A stretch of DNA of 64,000 nt from AAA044-D11 sp965268275. Lineage in GTDB: Bacteria > Actinomycetota > Actinomycetes > Nanopelagicales > Nanopelagicaceae. This document shows positions 44,485 through 52,520 of this stretch, piece after piece; the first letter of the stretch is position 1, and each line of letters begins with the position of its first letter. A program made the position numbers and the translations under genes. The stretch covers positions 1,240,001-1,304,000 of the forward strand of contig OZ254168.1 in NCBI GenBank assembly GCA_965268275.1, written 5' to 3'. The notes below the pieces were generated by a model that saw only the letters and a program-made list of their open reading frames with translations, made no database searches and had not been told where the DNA came from.

Positions 44485-44898
44485 TTAGGGCTTGCTAAAG
44501 CAAGATTCACAACGCCCTGCAATAGCCAAGTGTGCAAGGTCGGTGTGGAAGCCATATCCATCGAGAAGCGATTGGGTAAATGATGCAGTCGCATCAATCG
44601 GAACCTCGATAATTGTTCCGCAACTTTCGCAATTCAAATGTGCATGAATCTCTTCGGTCGATGCGTGATAACGAACGCCGCCATGTCCAAGATGTGAATG
44701 TTGAACCAAGCCAACATTTTCTAAAGTTTCTAAGTTGCGATAAACCGTTGAAAGATTGATGCCAGGATGAGTTAACTTAACTTTTTCGGCAACTTCTTCT
44801 GGTGTCGCATGTTCAAGCGCCCGCACAGCAGCCAAAACTAATTCGCGTTGTGGTGTCAGGCGAAGTCCAGCATCGCGTAACTCGTGTTTATCGGCCAT
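44485..44898 (-). CDS. Fur-family metal/peroxide-responsive repressor
   Basis: 137 residues. N-terminal winged helix (LTPQRELVLAAVRALEHATPEEVAEKV ... NLSTVYRNLETLENVGLV), then the dimer domain with histidine-rich metal site (HLGHGGVRYH, IHAHLNCESCG) and two CxxC pairs (CESCG, GRCESC) for structural zinc. It could be Fur, Zur or PerR; the His-rich site does not decide. TAGAAT (44904-44909) ends five bases before the ATG. Confidence 0.88.
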   Translation of the reverse strand: MADKHELRDAGLRLTPQRELVLAAVRALEHATPEEVAEKVKLTHPGINLSTVYRNLETLENVGLVQHSHLGHGGVRYHASTEEIHAHLNCESCGTIIEVPIDATASFTQSLLDGYGFHTDLAHLAIAGRCESCFSKP

Positions 44899-44927
44899 GG
44901 TTAATTCTAACTTGGATAGCGCTGAAA

Positions 44928-45374
44928 TTACTTAACTGCACGAAGGGCAAGGAGATAAATCTCGCAGCCCAAGCAGAAGTTAAACGCGGCATTTAGAAAA
45001 GCTGCGAAGAGCGCAAAGCTAACTGCCACTGTAAACAGTGCAGGAATAGAAAACAGTGATCCAGCAAGTGCGACTACTGCAAAAATCAACCCAACGCTCT
45101 GGGCAAACTGTGGTGGACGTGCATCTTCGGTAGGAACTTCGCCCTTAAGTCTTGGCTTTACAAACTTCTTAAACAAAAACGCGTAAGGTGTTTTTGCAGG
45201 TCCGGCAAATGCACCAATCGCAAAGACAACCAACTGAATCGCGATCAAAGCAGCTGACTGAGTAACCAGCGCTGCTGCAAGAGCCAAAGTAGTTAAAACT
45301 GCCGAGAACCGTGGTCCACGGGCATCAATAAGTTTTGCTGTCGATGTAACACTGGTTTGATTTAAAACTGCCAT
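44928..45374 (-). CDS. DUF4395 membrane protein
   Basis: 148 residues with four hydrophobic helices (two pairs around residues 25-55 and 90-125) and a conserved CLGCEIYLL near the C-terminus, typical of DUF4395. In actinobacteria the family often lies beside a thioredoxin and a sulfur-regulated leader peptide, and both are here. AGAGGAAATAAAA precedes its ATG, and a long hairpin and a 27-residue leader ORF lie before it. A role in sulfur or thiol transport is inferred from context. Confidence 0.85.
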   Translation of the reverse strand: MAVLNQTSVTSTAKLIDARGPRFSAVLTTLALAAALVTQSAALIAIQLVVFAIGAFAGPAKTPYAFLFKKFVKPRLKGEVPTEDARPPQFAQSVGLIFAVVALAGSLFSIPALFTVAVSFALFAAFLNAAFNFCLGCEIYLLALRAVK

Positions 45375-45394
45375 TTTTATTTCCTCTGCTAGGT

Positions 45395-45454
45395 TGTCGA
45401 ATAATTTGTAAAACTAAAACTTCTTGTTGCGTTTTTAGTTAATTACATTCGACA
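45395..45454 (-). promoter_or_regulatory. Hairpin between leader peptide and DUF4395 start (candidate attenuator)
   Basis: On the minus strand TGTCGAA-TGTAA-TT-AACTAAAA pairs with TTTTAGTT-TTACA-AATTA-TTCGACA, 7 + 5 + 8 base pairs with small bulges and a 13-base loop. The 5' arm contains the leader's Cys codon and stop. It lies immediately before the ribosome site of DUF4395, so ribosome position on the leader could open or close it. Confidence 0.55.
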
Positions 45455-45526
45455 CAAAGAACCGACAAGGCGGCCAAAATCAATATGGCGACGCTTTGTT
45501 AAAAAGACTGGTTCAAATTTGAGCAC
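45443..45526 (-). CDS. Cysteine-containing leader peptide (27 residues)
   Basis: GTG at 45526 to TAA at 45443. The C-terminal half reads KRRHIDFGRLVGSLCRM, which matches the actinobacterial 'putative leader peptide' pattern (RRHxDLxR...C) found ahead of sulfur genes; the only Cys codon is residue 25. A TACACT box (45533-45538) ends six bases before the GTG, so it is leaderless and translated at once. It precedes a hairpin and the DUF4395 gene, and thiX is 53 bases upstream. Likely senses cysteine supply by ribosome stalling. Confidence 0.75.
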   Translation of the reverse strand: MLKFEPVFLTKRRHIDFGRLVGSLCRM

Positions 45527-45579
45527 GGGATAAGTGTAAGTAAGCAATAAATAAAGTGCTACTTGCGAAGGTTTTGCAC

Positions 45580-45993
45580 TTAGCGAATTGCGTCTACCGC
45601 TGCCATAACTTGCGAGCGCTTCGGTGTTCCCATCGCACGACCGACCTCGACACCCGAAGCGTTCAAAAAGAGTGTGGTCGGGGTAGATCGGATATCTAGC
45701 TTTCGAACTAATTCCAGGTGGGATTCAGCATCGATATGGGCATATCGAACATCCGGCATCTTCGTGACCATGTCCTCTAGCAGTGCCTTAGTGGCTCGAC
45801 ATGGCGAGCAGAAGGCCGAGGAGAACTGCACCATAGTGACGCGAGAACCGAGTTCTACCCCGATTATCGAAGCATCGAGCTTGGGTCCGTTGACCGTCTT
45901 TTTCTTACGAAACTCACCTCTGCTGCGGGTATACCAAATACCAAATGCGATGGCCAAGACCAGCACAACAAGGAGTGGAGTCCATGAATTCAC
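45580..45993 (-). CDS. Membrane-anchored thioredoxin-like protein
   Basis: 137 residues, GTG start at 45993. A TM anchor (PLLVVLVLAIAFGIWYT, ~4-22) is followed by a thioredoxin fold with FSSAFCSPCRATKALLED (CSPC active site ~62-65) and the cis-Pro segment IRSTPTTLFL. It resembles the ThiX (Rv0816c-like) protein of mycobacteria. It likely acts as a thiol-disulfide exchange protein. It is upstream of the cysteine leader and DUF4395, and divergent from the GlnR-like gene. Confidence 0.87.
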   Translation of the reverse strand: MNSWTPLLVVLVLAIAFGIWYTRSRGEFRKKKTVNGPKLDASIIGVELGSRVTMVQFSSAFCSPCRATKALLEDMVTKMPDVRYAHIDAESHLELVRKLDIRSTPTTLFLNASGVEVGRAMGTPKRSQVMAAVDAIR

Positions 45994-46014
45994 CTGAGTA
46001 TTCTTACACCTCTT

Positions 46015-46728
46015 ATGGCAAGAATTCTCCTTCTGACAAACACACTCGGCGCAAGTGCTGAAGTGCTTCCCAGTCTTGCCCTGCTACAACACCAAGTTCG
46101 CATCCTTCCAGCCGAAGCATCAATCCTGGTTGATGTTCCCGAAGTTGATTGCATTCTTCTAGATGCACGTCGCGATCTGCCTAGTGCAAAAGCATTAAAC
46201 AAATTATTGCAATCTACTGGCGTTGATTGTCCGATAATCACAATCGCAACTGAAGGTGCTCTTTCAGCAATGAATGCAGATTGGGGTTTCGATGATGTAA
46301 TTCTCGATACCGCTGGCCCTGCAGAAATCGAAGCTCGCATTCGCATTGCAGTTGGTCGCATCGAAGCCAACAACTTTGCAAACGATCCATCTTCACGCGA
46401 AATTCGCACCGGCGAAGTTGTTATCGATGAAAATTCTTACACCGCGAAGATAAAAGGGCGCTCGCTAGATCTAACATTTAAAGAGTTCGAACTAATTAAA
46501 TTCCTTGCCCAACATCCAGGCCGGGTCTTTACACGCGCCCAACTTTTGCAAGAAATTTGGGGCTACGACTATTTCGGTGGAACAAGAACAGTCGATGTTC
46601 ACATCCGTCGCCTGCGTTCCAAGCTTGGTCCAGAACACGAAGCCATCGTTGGCACAGTCCGAAATGTTGGTTATCGCTTCACACTTCCAAGTGCTGGCAA
46701 AGAGGCTCCTGTTAACGAACGTATCTAA
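46015..46728 (+). CDS. GlnR-like response-regulator transcription factor
   Basis: 237 residues. The receiver-like domain (~1-115) keeps an Asp (CILLDARRD) but lacks the N-terminal acidic pair, and the usual Lys of TKP reads LDTAGP; this is the atypical receiver known from actinobacterial GlnR and related orphans. The OmpR-type winged helix (FKEFELIKFLAQHPGRVFTRAQLLQEIWGYDYFGGTRTVDVHIRRL) is complete. No kinase is adjacent. The mshD gene follows four bases later, the same order as Rv0818-mshD in mycobacteria. Confidence 0.85.
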   Translation: MARILLLTNTLGASAEVLPSLALLQHQVRILPAEASILVDVPEVDCILLDARRDLPSAKALNKLLQSTGVDCPIITIATEGALSAMNADWGFDDVILDTAGPAEIEARIRIAVGRIEANNFANDPSSREIRTGEVVIDENSYTAKIKGRSLDLTFKEFELIKFLAQHPGRVFTRAQLLQEIWGYDYFGGTRTVDVHIRRLRSKLGPEHEAIVGTVRNVGYRFTLPSAGKEAPVNERI

Positions 46729-46732
46729 ATAA

Positions 46733-47206
46733 ATGCGTCATATCCTTAAATTACATCGATCACTTTTAGATCCAGTCCCACAAGCTTCAAATAACTTTGA
46801 GATCTCAACTTTCTTACCAGCATTGCAAAAAGAAGAGTGGCTAGCTTTAAATAATAAAATCTTTGAAAAGCATCCAGATCAAGGCAATTGGGGAATGGCT
46901 GATCTTGAAAATAGGATGGCTGAAAATTGGTTCGACCCCGAAGGCTTTTTTATCGCGACGCAGAATAAAAAAATGGTTGGTTTCTGTTGGATGAAAATTC
47001 ATCACGATTTTGTAAACCAAGAGCCCGTAGGCGAGATTTATGTAATCGGCGTGGACCCAGAAAATAAGAAGACTGGCTTGGGCAAAGCTCTTGCAATCAC
47101 TGGTTTGAACTATCTAAACAGCAAATCCCTTAAGCAGGCCATGCTTTATGTTGATGCCGATAACGCACCTGCCCTTGCGATGTATCAAGGCTTAGGCTTT
47201 AACTAA
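46733..47206 (+). CDS. mshD: Mycothiol synthase (short, single GNAT domain)
   Basis: 157 residues. It matches the C-terminal half of MshD: WLALNNKIFEKHPDQGNWGM, WFDPEGFFIATQNKKMVGFCWMKIH, GEIYVIGVDPENKKTGLGKALAI and ADNAPALAMYQGLGF. Classical MshD is about 300 residues with two GNAT domains; the N-terminal one is missing here. It would acetylate cysteinyl-GlcN-inositol to complete mycothiol. It directly follows the GlnR-like gene and overlaps the convergent aminotransferase by 15 bases. Confidence 0.82.
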   Translation: MRHILKLHRSLLDPVPQASNNFEISTFLPALQKEEWLALNNKIFEKHPDQGNWGMADLENRMAENWFDPEGFFIATQNKKMVGFCWMKIHHDFVNQEPVGEIYVIGVDPENKKTGLGKALAITGLNYLNSKSLKQAMLYVDADNAPALAMYQGLGFN

Positions 47207-48550
47207 TTCCTCACACATTTTTCTAAATGCCGCAGTATGCGCATCAACATCGGCATCAGATGTCTCAGGTGACATCAAAGCCATGTTGTGAAATGGCGTG
47301 ATTAAAAAACCATCATTAAGCATGCGCAGATGAATGTATTGCTCTAATTCAAAGTCGCCAGCATCTGCAGCTTCTTTACCGGTCTTTGGCGCAGTTGCCT
47401 GAAACAAATATTCACCACGGGCCCCAAGTCTTGAGCAATACCAAGGCAATTCGAATTCTTTGATTGACGCATCAACACCATCAGACCATTTGGTTCCAAG
47501 TGCAACCATCTTTTCGAATGCTTGTGGTGTTAAAACTTTTGTAAGCGTCGCACGCATTGCAGCAAGGCTCAAAGAATTTCCGGCCAAGGTCGAACCAATT
47601 CCACCGGTATCAATAATTTCTCGTGATGTTTTCTCTTTGATACGTGCCGCAACTTCAGTAGTCATTCCAAATGTTCCGGTTGGAATTCCACCAGCAATTG
47701 CTTTTCCAATTGTCAAAATATCTGGCTTTAAACCAAGCTGCGCAGTCATTCCACCAGGGCCAACAGAAATTGTGTGGGTCTCATCAATAATCCAGATCGC
47801 ACCATACTTCTTTGCAAGCTCACCAACTGCCTTCAAATATCCATCATCCGGCAGAACAATTCCGATATTTGTCATCGCAGGTTCCATCAAGATTGCAGCG
47901 ACATTGCCCTTTGCAAGTGCTGCTTCCATCCCTGCTAAATCATTAAATTCAACTACCCGAGTTGTCTGATCTAAATCAACTGGTGCACCCAAATTGCCTT
48001 CGCGCTTTATTGTGTTTCCATCTTTATCCAGCGTTGCAAAAGTTTCGTCTACGCTTCCGTGATAGCACTTATCAATCACAATTATCTTCGACTTACCAGT
48101 TATCAATCGGCAATAACGAATTGTGTGACGATTAGCATCTGTTGCAGTCACAGTGAATTGCCAAAGCGGTAATCCAAATCGGCCAGCTAATTCCTGTGAA
48201 ACAATCACGGCATCTTCAGTTGGCAGCATTGATGTAAAGCCATGTTTCATCTGTTCAGTTATCGCTGCAACAGTTGCAGCAGGTGAATGCCCTGTCATCG
48301 AACCAGTATCACCTAAACAGAAATCAATATATTTATTGCCATCGACATCCGTGAAGTGAGATCCAGCTGCGCTTTCAACAAATATCGGATAAGCCCCAGG
48401 CCACTTTGCCATCCAGGACATCGGAACTCCACCAGGCATCACACCTTTTGCTTTTTCAAAGAGCGCACCAGATTTTGGATGTAGATCCAAAAAGCGTTTT
48501 TCTTCAATTGCATTTAGCTTCTTTAGGTGTTCGCGATTTATATTACTCAT
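47192..48550 (-). CDS. Class III aminotransferase (glutamate-1-semialdehyde aminomutase-like)
   Basis: 452 residues from the ATG at 48550, with GAAGGA upstream; the frame is open 15 codons further. PLP features: PGGVPMSWMAKWPGAYPIFVESAAG, the GH[SD]P..., WIIDETHTIS with the Asp, and the PLP Lys in LTIGKAIAGGIPTGTFGM. It aligns to the HemL-like subgroup of class III transaminases. It could aminate or mutate a small keto/semialdehyde substrate; heme synthesis is possible but no other hem genes are near. It sits upstream of mutarotase on the same strand. Confidence 0.82.
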   Translation of the reverse strand: MSNINREHLKKLNAIEEKRFLDLHPKSGALFEKAKGVMPGGVPMSWMAKWPGAYPIFVESAAGSHFTDVDGNKYIDFCLGDTGSMTGHSPAATVAAITEQMKHGFTSMLPTEDAVIVSQELAGRFGLPLWQFTVTATDANRHTIRYCRLITGKSKIIVIDKCYHGSVDETFATLDKDGNTIKREGNLGAPVDLDQTTRVVEFNDLAGMEAALAKGNVAAILMEPAMTNIGIVLPDDGYLKAVGELAKKYGAIWIIDETHTISVGPGGMTAQLGLKPDILTIGKAIAGGIPTGTFGMTTEVAARIKEKTSREIIDTGGIGSTLAGNSLSLAAMRATLTKVLTPQAFEKMVALGTKWSDGVDASIKEFELPWYCSRLGARGEYLFQATAPKTGKEAADAGDFELEQYIHLRMLNDGFLITPFHNMALMSPETSDADVDAHTAAFRKMCEELVKA

Positions 48551-48617
48551 AATTCCTTCTTCATTGCGCACTTCTAACTGGGGAAACCATAACACTTAAT
48601 GGTGTTACCCAGAGTAA

Positions 48618-49385
48618 TTAGTCTTCGCTAAATGTGAACAAGGCTTCTAAATAATGATCGCCGGTGATTCCAAGGTTCGCAGCATCGGGTGGCGCAGTTT
48701 CTGGTTCGACACAAACACCTTCGGTGTCTTCGGTGTAAACAACCCAATATGGTGCATCGGATTCAATATCCAATCGCGCAGCACCTTCCCAAACAACTGA
48801 TGGGGTTCCAATAACTTCAGTAAATGCGTCATCCCAAGGTTCTGCTTTTGGTTTAATTAACTTTCCGGTTGGTAAACCATCTTCTTCGTTTCGTTCAAAC
48901 ATTTTCGCCGCGTTGAAATTAACTACTGCTTCTCCACCGCGTGCAAGTTCGCGTGGAAACCATGGATGAAATCCAAGCCATGCTGGTAATTCACAACCAT
49001 TAGCTTCGTATTCCAAAATCCAACGAACTGCATCATCCAAAACTTCAATGCTCTGCGTTACGACTGCATTGTTATAAGGCGCCGGCAATTCCAAACGCGC
49101 ACGACCAGAACCAGTCTCTTCCCATGATGAAACAAAGCCGTATCCATGTATTGCATGTGGGGGCAACCAATTTGTTGGCAATGTGTGTTCGGTGCCAGAT
49201 GCATCTTTCATCAATCCATCGCGAACGCGTCCGGCCCAAGGTGCCATTGGATACCAGCCCCACGAAAGTGGTGTGCCGCGAAACGGAACAACAAACTGCA
49301 GGTCTCGCCATTGCAGCGATGCAATTCTTGCGCCTTGATCTAAATCAATTCCGACAGAAATTTCTGCGCCATCTATGTGTTGCAT
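48618..49385 (-). CDS. Aldose 1-epimerase-like protein
   Basis: 255 residues. Galactose mutarotase fold with GTPLSWGWYPMAPWAGRVRDGL (Arg of the active site), PPHAIHGYGFVSSWEE (catalytic His) and, towards the end, VCVEPETAPPDAANL (catalytic Glu). It interconverts sugar anomers. It ends near the aminotransferase gene and starts two bases after a PfkB sugar kinase on the same strand, suggesting a sugar-use unit. Confidence 0.88.
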   Translation of the reverse strand: MQHIDGAEISVGIDLDQGARIASLQWRDLQFVVPFRGTPLSWGWYPMAPWAGRVRDGLMKDASGTEHTLPTNWLPPHAIHGYGFVSSWEETGSGRARLELPAPYNNAVVTQSIEVLDDAVRWILEYEANGCELPAWLGFHPWFPRELARGGEAVVNFNAAKMFERNEEDGLPTGKLIKPKAEPWDDAFTEVIGTPSVVWEGAARLDIESDAPYWVVYTEDTEGVCVEPETAPPDAANLGITGDHYLEALFTFSED

Positions 49386-49387
49386 TT

Positions 49388-50296
49388 CTATTCCTCAATC
49401 TCGGCACGAGTTGGTGGATTTGCACCAGCACGCGAACAAGTTATCGATGCTGCCTTTGCCGCACGAGTTAAAACTTCACGCAAAACATCGCCATGCAAAG
49501 CTTCAAGTCCACGTTCAACAATTGCTTCAACCACAATTGCGCCAACGGTATCGCCAGCGCCAACAGTGTCCGCAACTTCAACCTTCACGCCCGGAACCGT
49601 CACTGAACCTTCTTTAGTGATTCCAATCAGGCCATAACTTCCCTTTGTAATAATCACTAAAGCCGCGCCTTCATTAAGCCATTGCGCAGCGACATCGGTC
49701 TGTTCGCGATCTGGATACAACCAAGCCAGATCATCTTCACTAACTTTTATCACCGCAGAAATCGCGGTCCATCTTGCAACTGCTGCTTGGTATTTTGTGC
49801 GATCGCTGACAACTGAAGATCGAACATTCGGATCGAAAACAATTGGGGCTACTGTCGCTACTTTTCTGGCCCATTCCAGCAAGATGGATGCAGCTGGTTC
49901 AACGATTGTTGCAAGCGTTCCGATCTGCAGAACAGCTGGCTTTATTTCTATCGGATCTGGCAACCAATCATGGGCAAAATCAAATGTAGCCGAACCTTCG
50001 ATTGCAAAAACATAAGATGCGACTCCTGCGGCATCAAGTGAAACATCGGCTGTGCAAGTTGGTTTGTCCGTGAAGTTTGCATACTTTAAATTCACCCCGG
50101 CATATAGCAATTCGGCCTTCGCTTTTTCACCATACGCATCACTTGAGATTCCATCAATAAAATAAGAATCGAAACCAAGTAACGCCAGCGCCTTTGCAGT
50201 ATTTGCAGGACCGCCGCCAACAATTGCAATCTTCTTCTCGCCCCGCGGAATCAAATCGATCAATACTTCTCCGCATACCCAAATCTCTTTACTCAA
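49388..50296 (-). CDS. PfkB-family sugar kinase
   Basis: 302 residues. PfkB signatures: GGGPANTAKALALLGFDSYFIDG (N-terminal glycine motif) and VADTVGAGDTVGAIVVEAIV (catalytic Asp in DTVGAGD) near residue 250. The sequence is closest to fructokinase/ribokinase-like kinases that phosphorylate a hexose or pentose. It is linked by a 4-base overlap to the UPF0303 gene and a 2-base gap to the mutarotase. Confidence 0.9.
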   Translation of the reverse strand: MSKEIWVCGEVLIDLIPRGEKKIAIVGGGPANTAKALALLGFDSYFIDGISSDAYGEKAKAELLYAGVNLKYANFTDKPTCTADVSLDAAGVASYVFAIEGSATFDFAHDWLPDPIEIKPAVLQIGTLATIVEPAASILLEWARKVATVAPIVFDPNVRSSVVSDRTKYQAAVARWTAISAVIKVSEDDLAWLYPDREQTDVAAQWLNEGAALVIITKGSYGLIGITKEGSVTVPGVKVEVADTVGAGDTVGAIVVEAIVERGLEALHGDVLREVLTRAAKAASITCSRAGANPPTRAEIEE

Positions 50297-50805
50297 GCCA
50301 TTTCACCTTTGCGCGCTAGATATTCGGTCAAAGCATCGACACCTAGCAAATGATCTTGAATCTGTGGCAATCCGCTGATTAACAAAATTCCGGCCAAACC
50401 TTTTCCTTCAACATTTATTGGCAATCCACCACCATGAATTGCATATTGCTCTTCTTCAACACCGTGCTTTGCAAACCAATCAATGTTTGTCTCTTCTGCT
50501 AAAACTCTTTCGTGAATTGAAGAGTGGCCAGTCAACAGAACTACACGAGCCTTGCGCCCCATCCACCAATCATTTTCAGGATTTGTTCCGGGCAGTGAAG
50601 CATGAAAAACAATCCACTCACCGATTCGAACTTCAATCGCTGGATTAATTCCGCGACTTATTGCAAGTTCGTATGCAATCAGACCAATTTCAAGTGCTGC
50701 TGCAACATCAAATGCCGGCAGAACTAAAGCAGCTTCTTCGGCCTTTAAACCAGCGCTGGTAAATCCGCCCGTTGTTCCATTTATCTTGTCATCGCCATCA
50801 GCCAT
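50293..50805 (-). CDS. UPF0303 / DUF336-type heme-degrading-like protein
   Basis: 170 residues. It fits UPF0303 (HbpS-like fold): NDWWMGRKARVVLLTGHSS, then HGGGLPINVEGKGLAGILLISGLPQIQDHLL. Members bind or degrade heme or act with small ligands; the role here is not known. It overlaps the PfkB gene by four bases and apbE by eight, so it is part of the kinase/mutarotase/ApbE run. Confidence 0.8.
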   Translation of the reverse strand: MADGDDKINGTTGGFTSAGLKAEEAALVLPAFDVAAALEIGLIAYELAISRGINPAIEVRIGEWIVFHASLPGTNPENDWWMGRKARVVLLTGHSSIHERVLAEETNIDWFAKHGVEEEQYAIHGGGLPINVEGKGLAGILLISGLPQIQDHLLGVDALTEYLARKGEMA

Positions 50806-51550
50806 GCCCCAAGCCTACAGACCAGGCAACCTCTTCATGTCTATCGATAACCCACGCAGAATATTGCGCTAATTCGCTGCGATTAAACCAAATTGCGCCA
50901 TCTCGCCCCGCAACTATCAGTGCTGTTGCCAATGCATCGGCCAGGCCACCGTCGGGCCCTACAACAGTTGCACTTCTGGCACCGATTGCAATCAGCCCAG
51001 TGTGTGGATCTTTTATATGTGCGCCGCGTTCATATGTTCCAGATGTTGCAATCGCGCCGCCATGTAATTCAAATACTTTCAAAATAACTTTTGCATTGTC
51101 TGGCGATCTGATCCCAATTTTATGTGGCCCGCCAAATAATGAAAGATCTCCAGCGCCGTTTACTTGAATAAATGTGGTTCCATGATTTCGCAAAATCGCA
51201 ATCGCTTTATCTGATGCCCAACCCTTCACATATCCCGATGGATCAAATCCACCTTCAACGCACCAAGGATCAAAAGCGCCATCTGTGATTTCTTTTGCCC
51301 GCAAACATAATTGCCAAACTTCTCGCAATTGATCCGAACAATCTTCGATTTTTAATTCACCACGTCGCAGCTTCGAAACTTCTGATCTAGCCTTATAAGT
51401 TGAAAAAACTTCATCAACTTCCTCAAAATATTGGCCGCACTTATCTATTCCCAAATTCAGTAAATCTTTATCGGTCCCATCGCATTCGATAAAAACAATC
51501 GTTCCCCACACCGGGATCTCGCGCATTACCTTTACCTGTTCTGCGGCCAT
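50798..51550 (-). CDS. apbE: FAD:protein FMN transferase ApbE
   Basis: 250 residues. ApbE features: EVDEVFSTYKARSEVSKLRRGE, AFDPWCVEGGFDPSGYVKGWASDKAIA, VNGAGDLSLFGG and ATSGTYERGAHIKDPHTG (metal-binding region). It attaches FMN to Ser/Thr of target proteins, and an FMN-binding protein is encoded 430 bases upstream. The HepT-like stop TAA begins a TAAGGT box (51557-51562) ending six bases before its ATG, so it may have its own leaderless promoter. No signal peptide is visible. Confidence 0.92.
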   Translation of the reverse strand: MAAEQVKVMREIPVWGTIVFIECDGTDKDLLNLGIDKCGQYFEEVDEVFSTYKARSEVSKLRRGELKIEDCSDQLREVWQLCLRAKEITDGAFDPWCVEGGFDPSGYVKGWASDKAIAILRNHGTTFIQVNGAGDLSLFGGPHKIGIRSPDNAKVILKVFELHGGAIATSGTYERGAHIKDPHTGLIAIGARSATVVGPDGGLADALATALIVAGRDGAIWFNRSELAQYSAWVIDRHEEVAWSVGLGHG

Positions 51551-51559
51551 AACTGAACC

Positions 51560-51898
51560 TTAAATCAAAACTTCATCTTTTGGATTAATGATCGAGATTA
51601 TTGATGGCACTTCTATCTTGAAAAATTTCCATATCTCAGAAAATGGAATCTCTTTTTCAAGTTTCTCAACTTCTATTCTCATTTCTTTAATTTTAAGCCA
51701 GTTAATTTGAGGATATTCACTTTTGAATTCAGCAGAAAAATGGATAAGCAATTCAGAAATTCTCAATACCGACATTTCTAAAGTAACCCGGCCGGCAAAA
51801 GATCTTTCAGTTTCAGTTTCACTATCAAGTAATACTTGACCTGTCATGTCTTGCAGATAAATGATTGTTTCTAATCTATCTTTCTCGCCTGCATTCAT
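51560..51898 (-). CDS. Degenerate HepT/DUF86-like protein
   Basis: 112 residues. Helical pattern and the stretch RISELLIHFSAEFKSEYPQINWLKIKEMR match HepT (DUF86) before the catalytic site. The HepT toxin motif Rx4-6HxY that should follow is gone (the sequence reads MRIEVEKLEKEIPFSE), and no MNT nucleotidyltransferase antitoxin lies beside it. It is likely an inactive or repurposed HepT. It sits between FMN-binding and ApbE genes and lends its stop codon to the apbE -10 box. Confidence 0.6.
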   Translation of the reverse strand: MNAGEKDRLETIIYLQDMTGQVLLDSETETERSFAGRVTLEMSVLRISELLIHFSAEFKSEYPQINWLKIKEMRIEVEKLEKEIPFSEIWKFFKIEVPSIISIINPKDEVLI

Positions 51899-51979
51899 GA
51901 CGCAACCTTACAGTGCGAATGAAACTGCAAATATAAAATAAATCAATTGTGGAGAAGTATTAAAACTACTTTGCGTAAC

Positions 51980-52492
51980 CTACAAACCAGCTTTCTTCAA
52001 AGCAGATTGCAACGATGTATACCAACCATTTGATGTGTAAGAAGCTCCACCAACACCAGAGATTTGAGCCGATTGCGCAGCCAAAGTTTCTTGCACCAAA
52101 TAAGGAATTGCTTGCTGCGAAATACTTCGTGATCGAGAATCACCATCCGGCGATTTCAAAGCAGATGCTGCAACAATTTTTCCATCCTTAACAACAATGC
52201 GAACTTGCACCGGACCCCATCTTGTCGATGCAGTATTTCCATCAAATGTTCCAGAAACACCAACAGCTGCAGCGGGCTTAGTCTGCGCAGGCACTGGTGC
52301 AGCAGCATTTTTAGTCGGTGCACTCGCAGCCTTACTTGGCGCAGCATCAACCGGCGCAGAACTAGATGTTGCACGTCCCGGCAACGCAGCCAATCCACTT
52401 GGCCCAGATGTTCCAAACTGCGGTGGTGTAATCGCAAAGACCGCACCAAGCCCACCAAGAGTTCCGACACCTATCAATAATCCACGTTTCAT
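51980..52492 (-). CDS. Secreted FMN-binding domain protein
   Basis: 170 residues. A hydrophobic N-terminal signal/anchor (~1-20) and an Ala/Pro/Ser-rich linker (~25-75) precede an FMN_bind domain with the flavinylation-type motif SGVGGASYTSNGWYTSLQSALKKAG at the end. ApbE would attach FMN to the Ser/Thr in GASYTS. It lies 28 bases downstream of a ferric-reductase-like gene, so it probably passes electrons outside the membrane. Confidence 0.85.
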   Translation of the reverse strand: MKRGLLIGVGTLGGLGAVFAITPPQFGTSGPSGLAALPGRATSSSAPVDAAPSKAASAPTKNAAAPVPAQTKPAAAVGVSGTFDGNTASTRWGPVQVRIVVKDGKIVAASALKSPDGDSRSRSISQQAIPYLVQETLAAQSAQISGVGGASYTSNGWYTSLQSALKKAGL

Positions 52493-52520
52493 TTACTTCT
52501 CCTCATTTTGATACAACCGA

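Noticed and set aside
44472..44597. N-terminal extension of YgfZ
   Set aside because: Covered by the fur coding sequence and without similarity to YgfZ.
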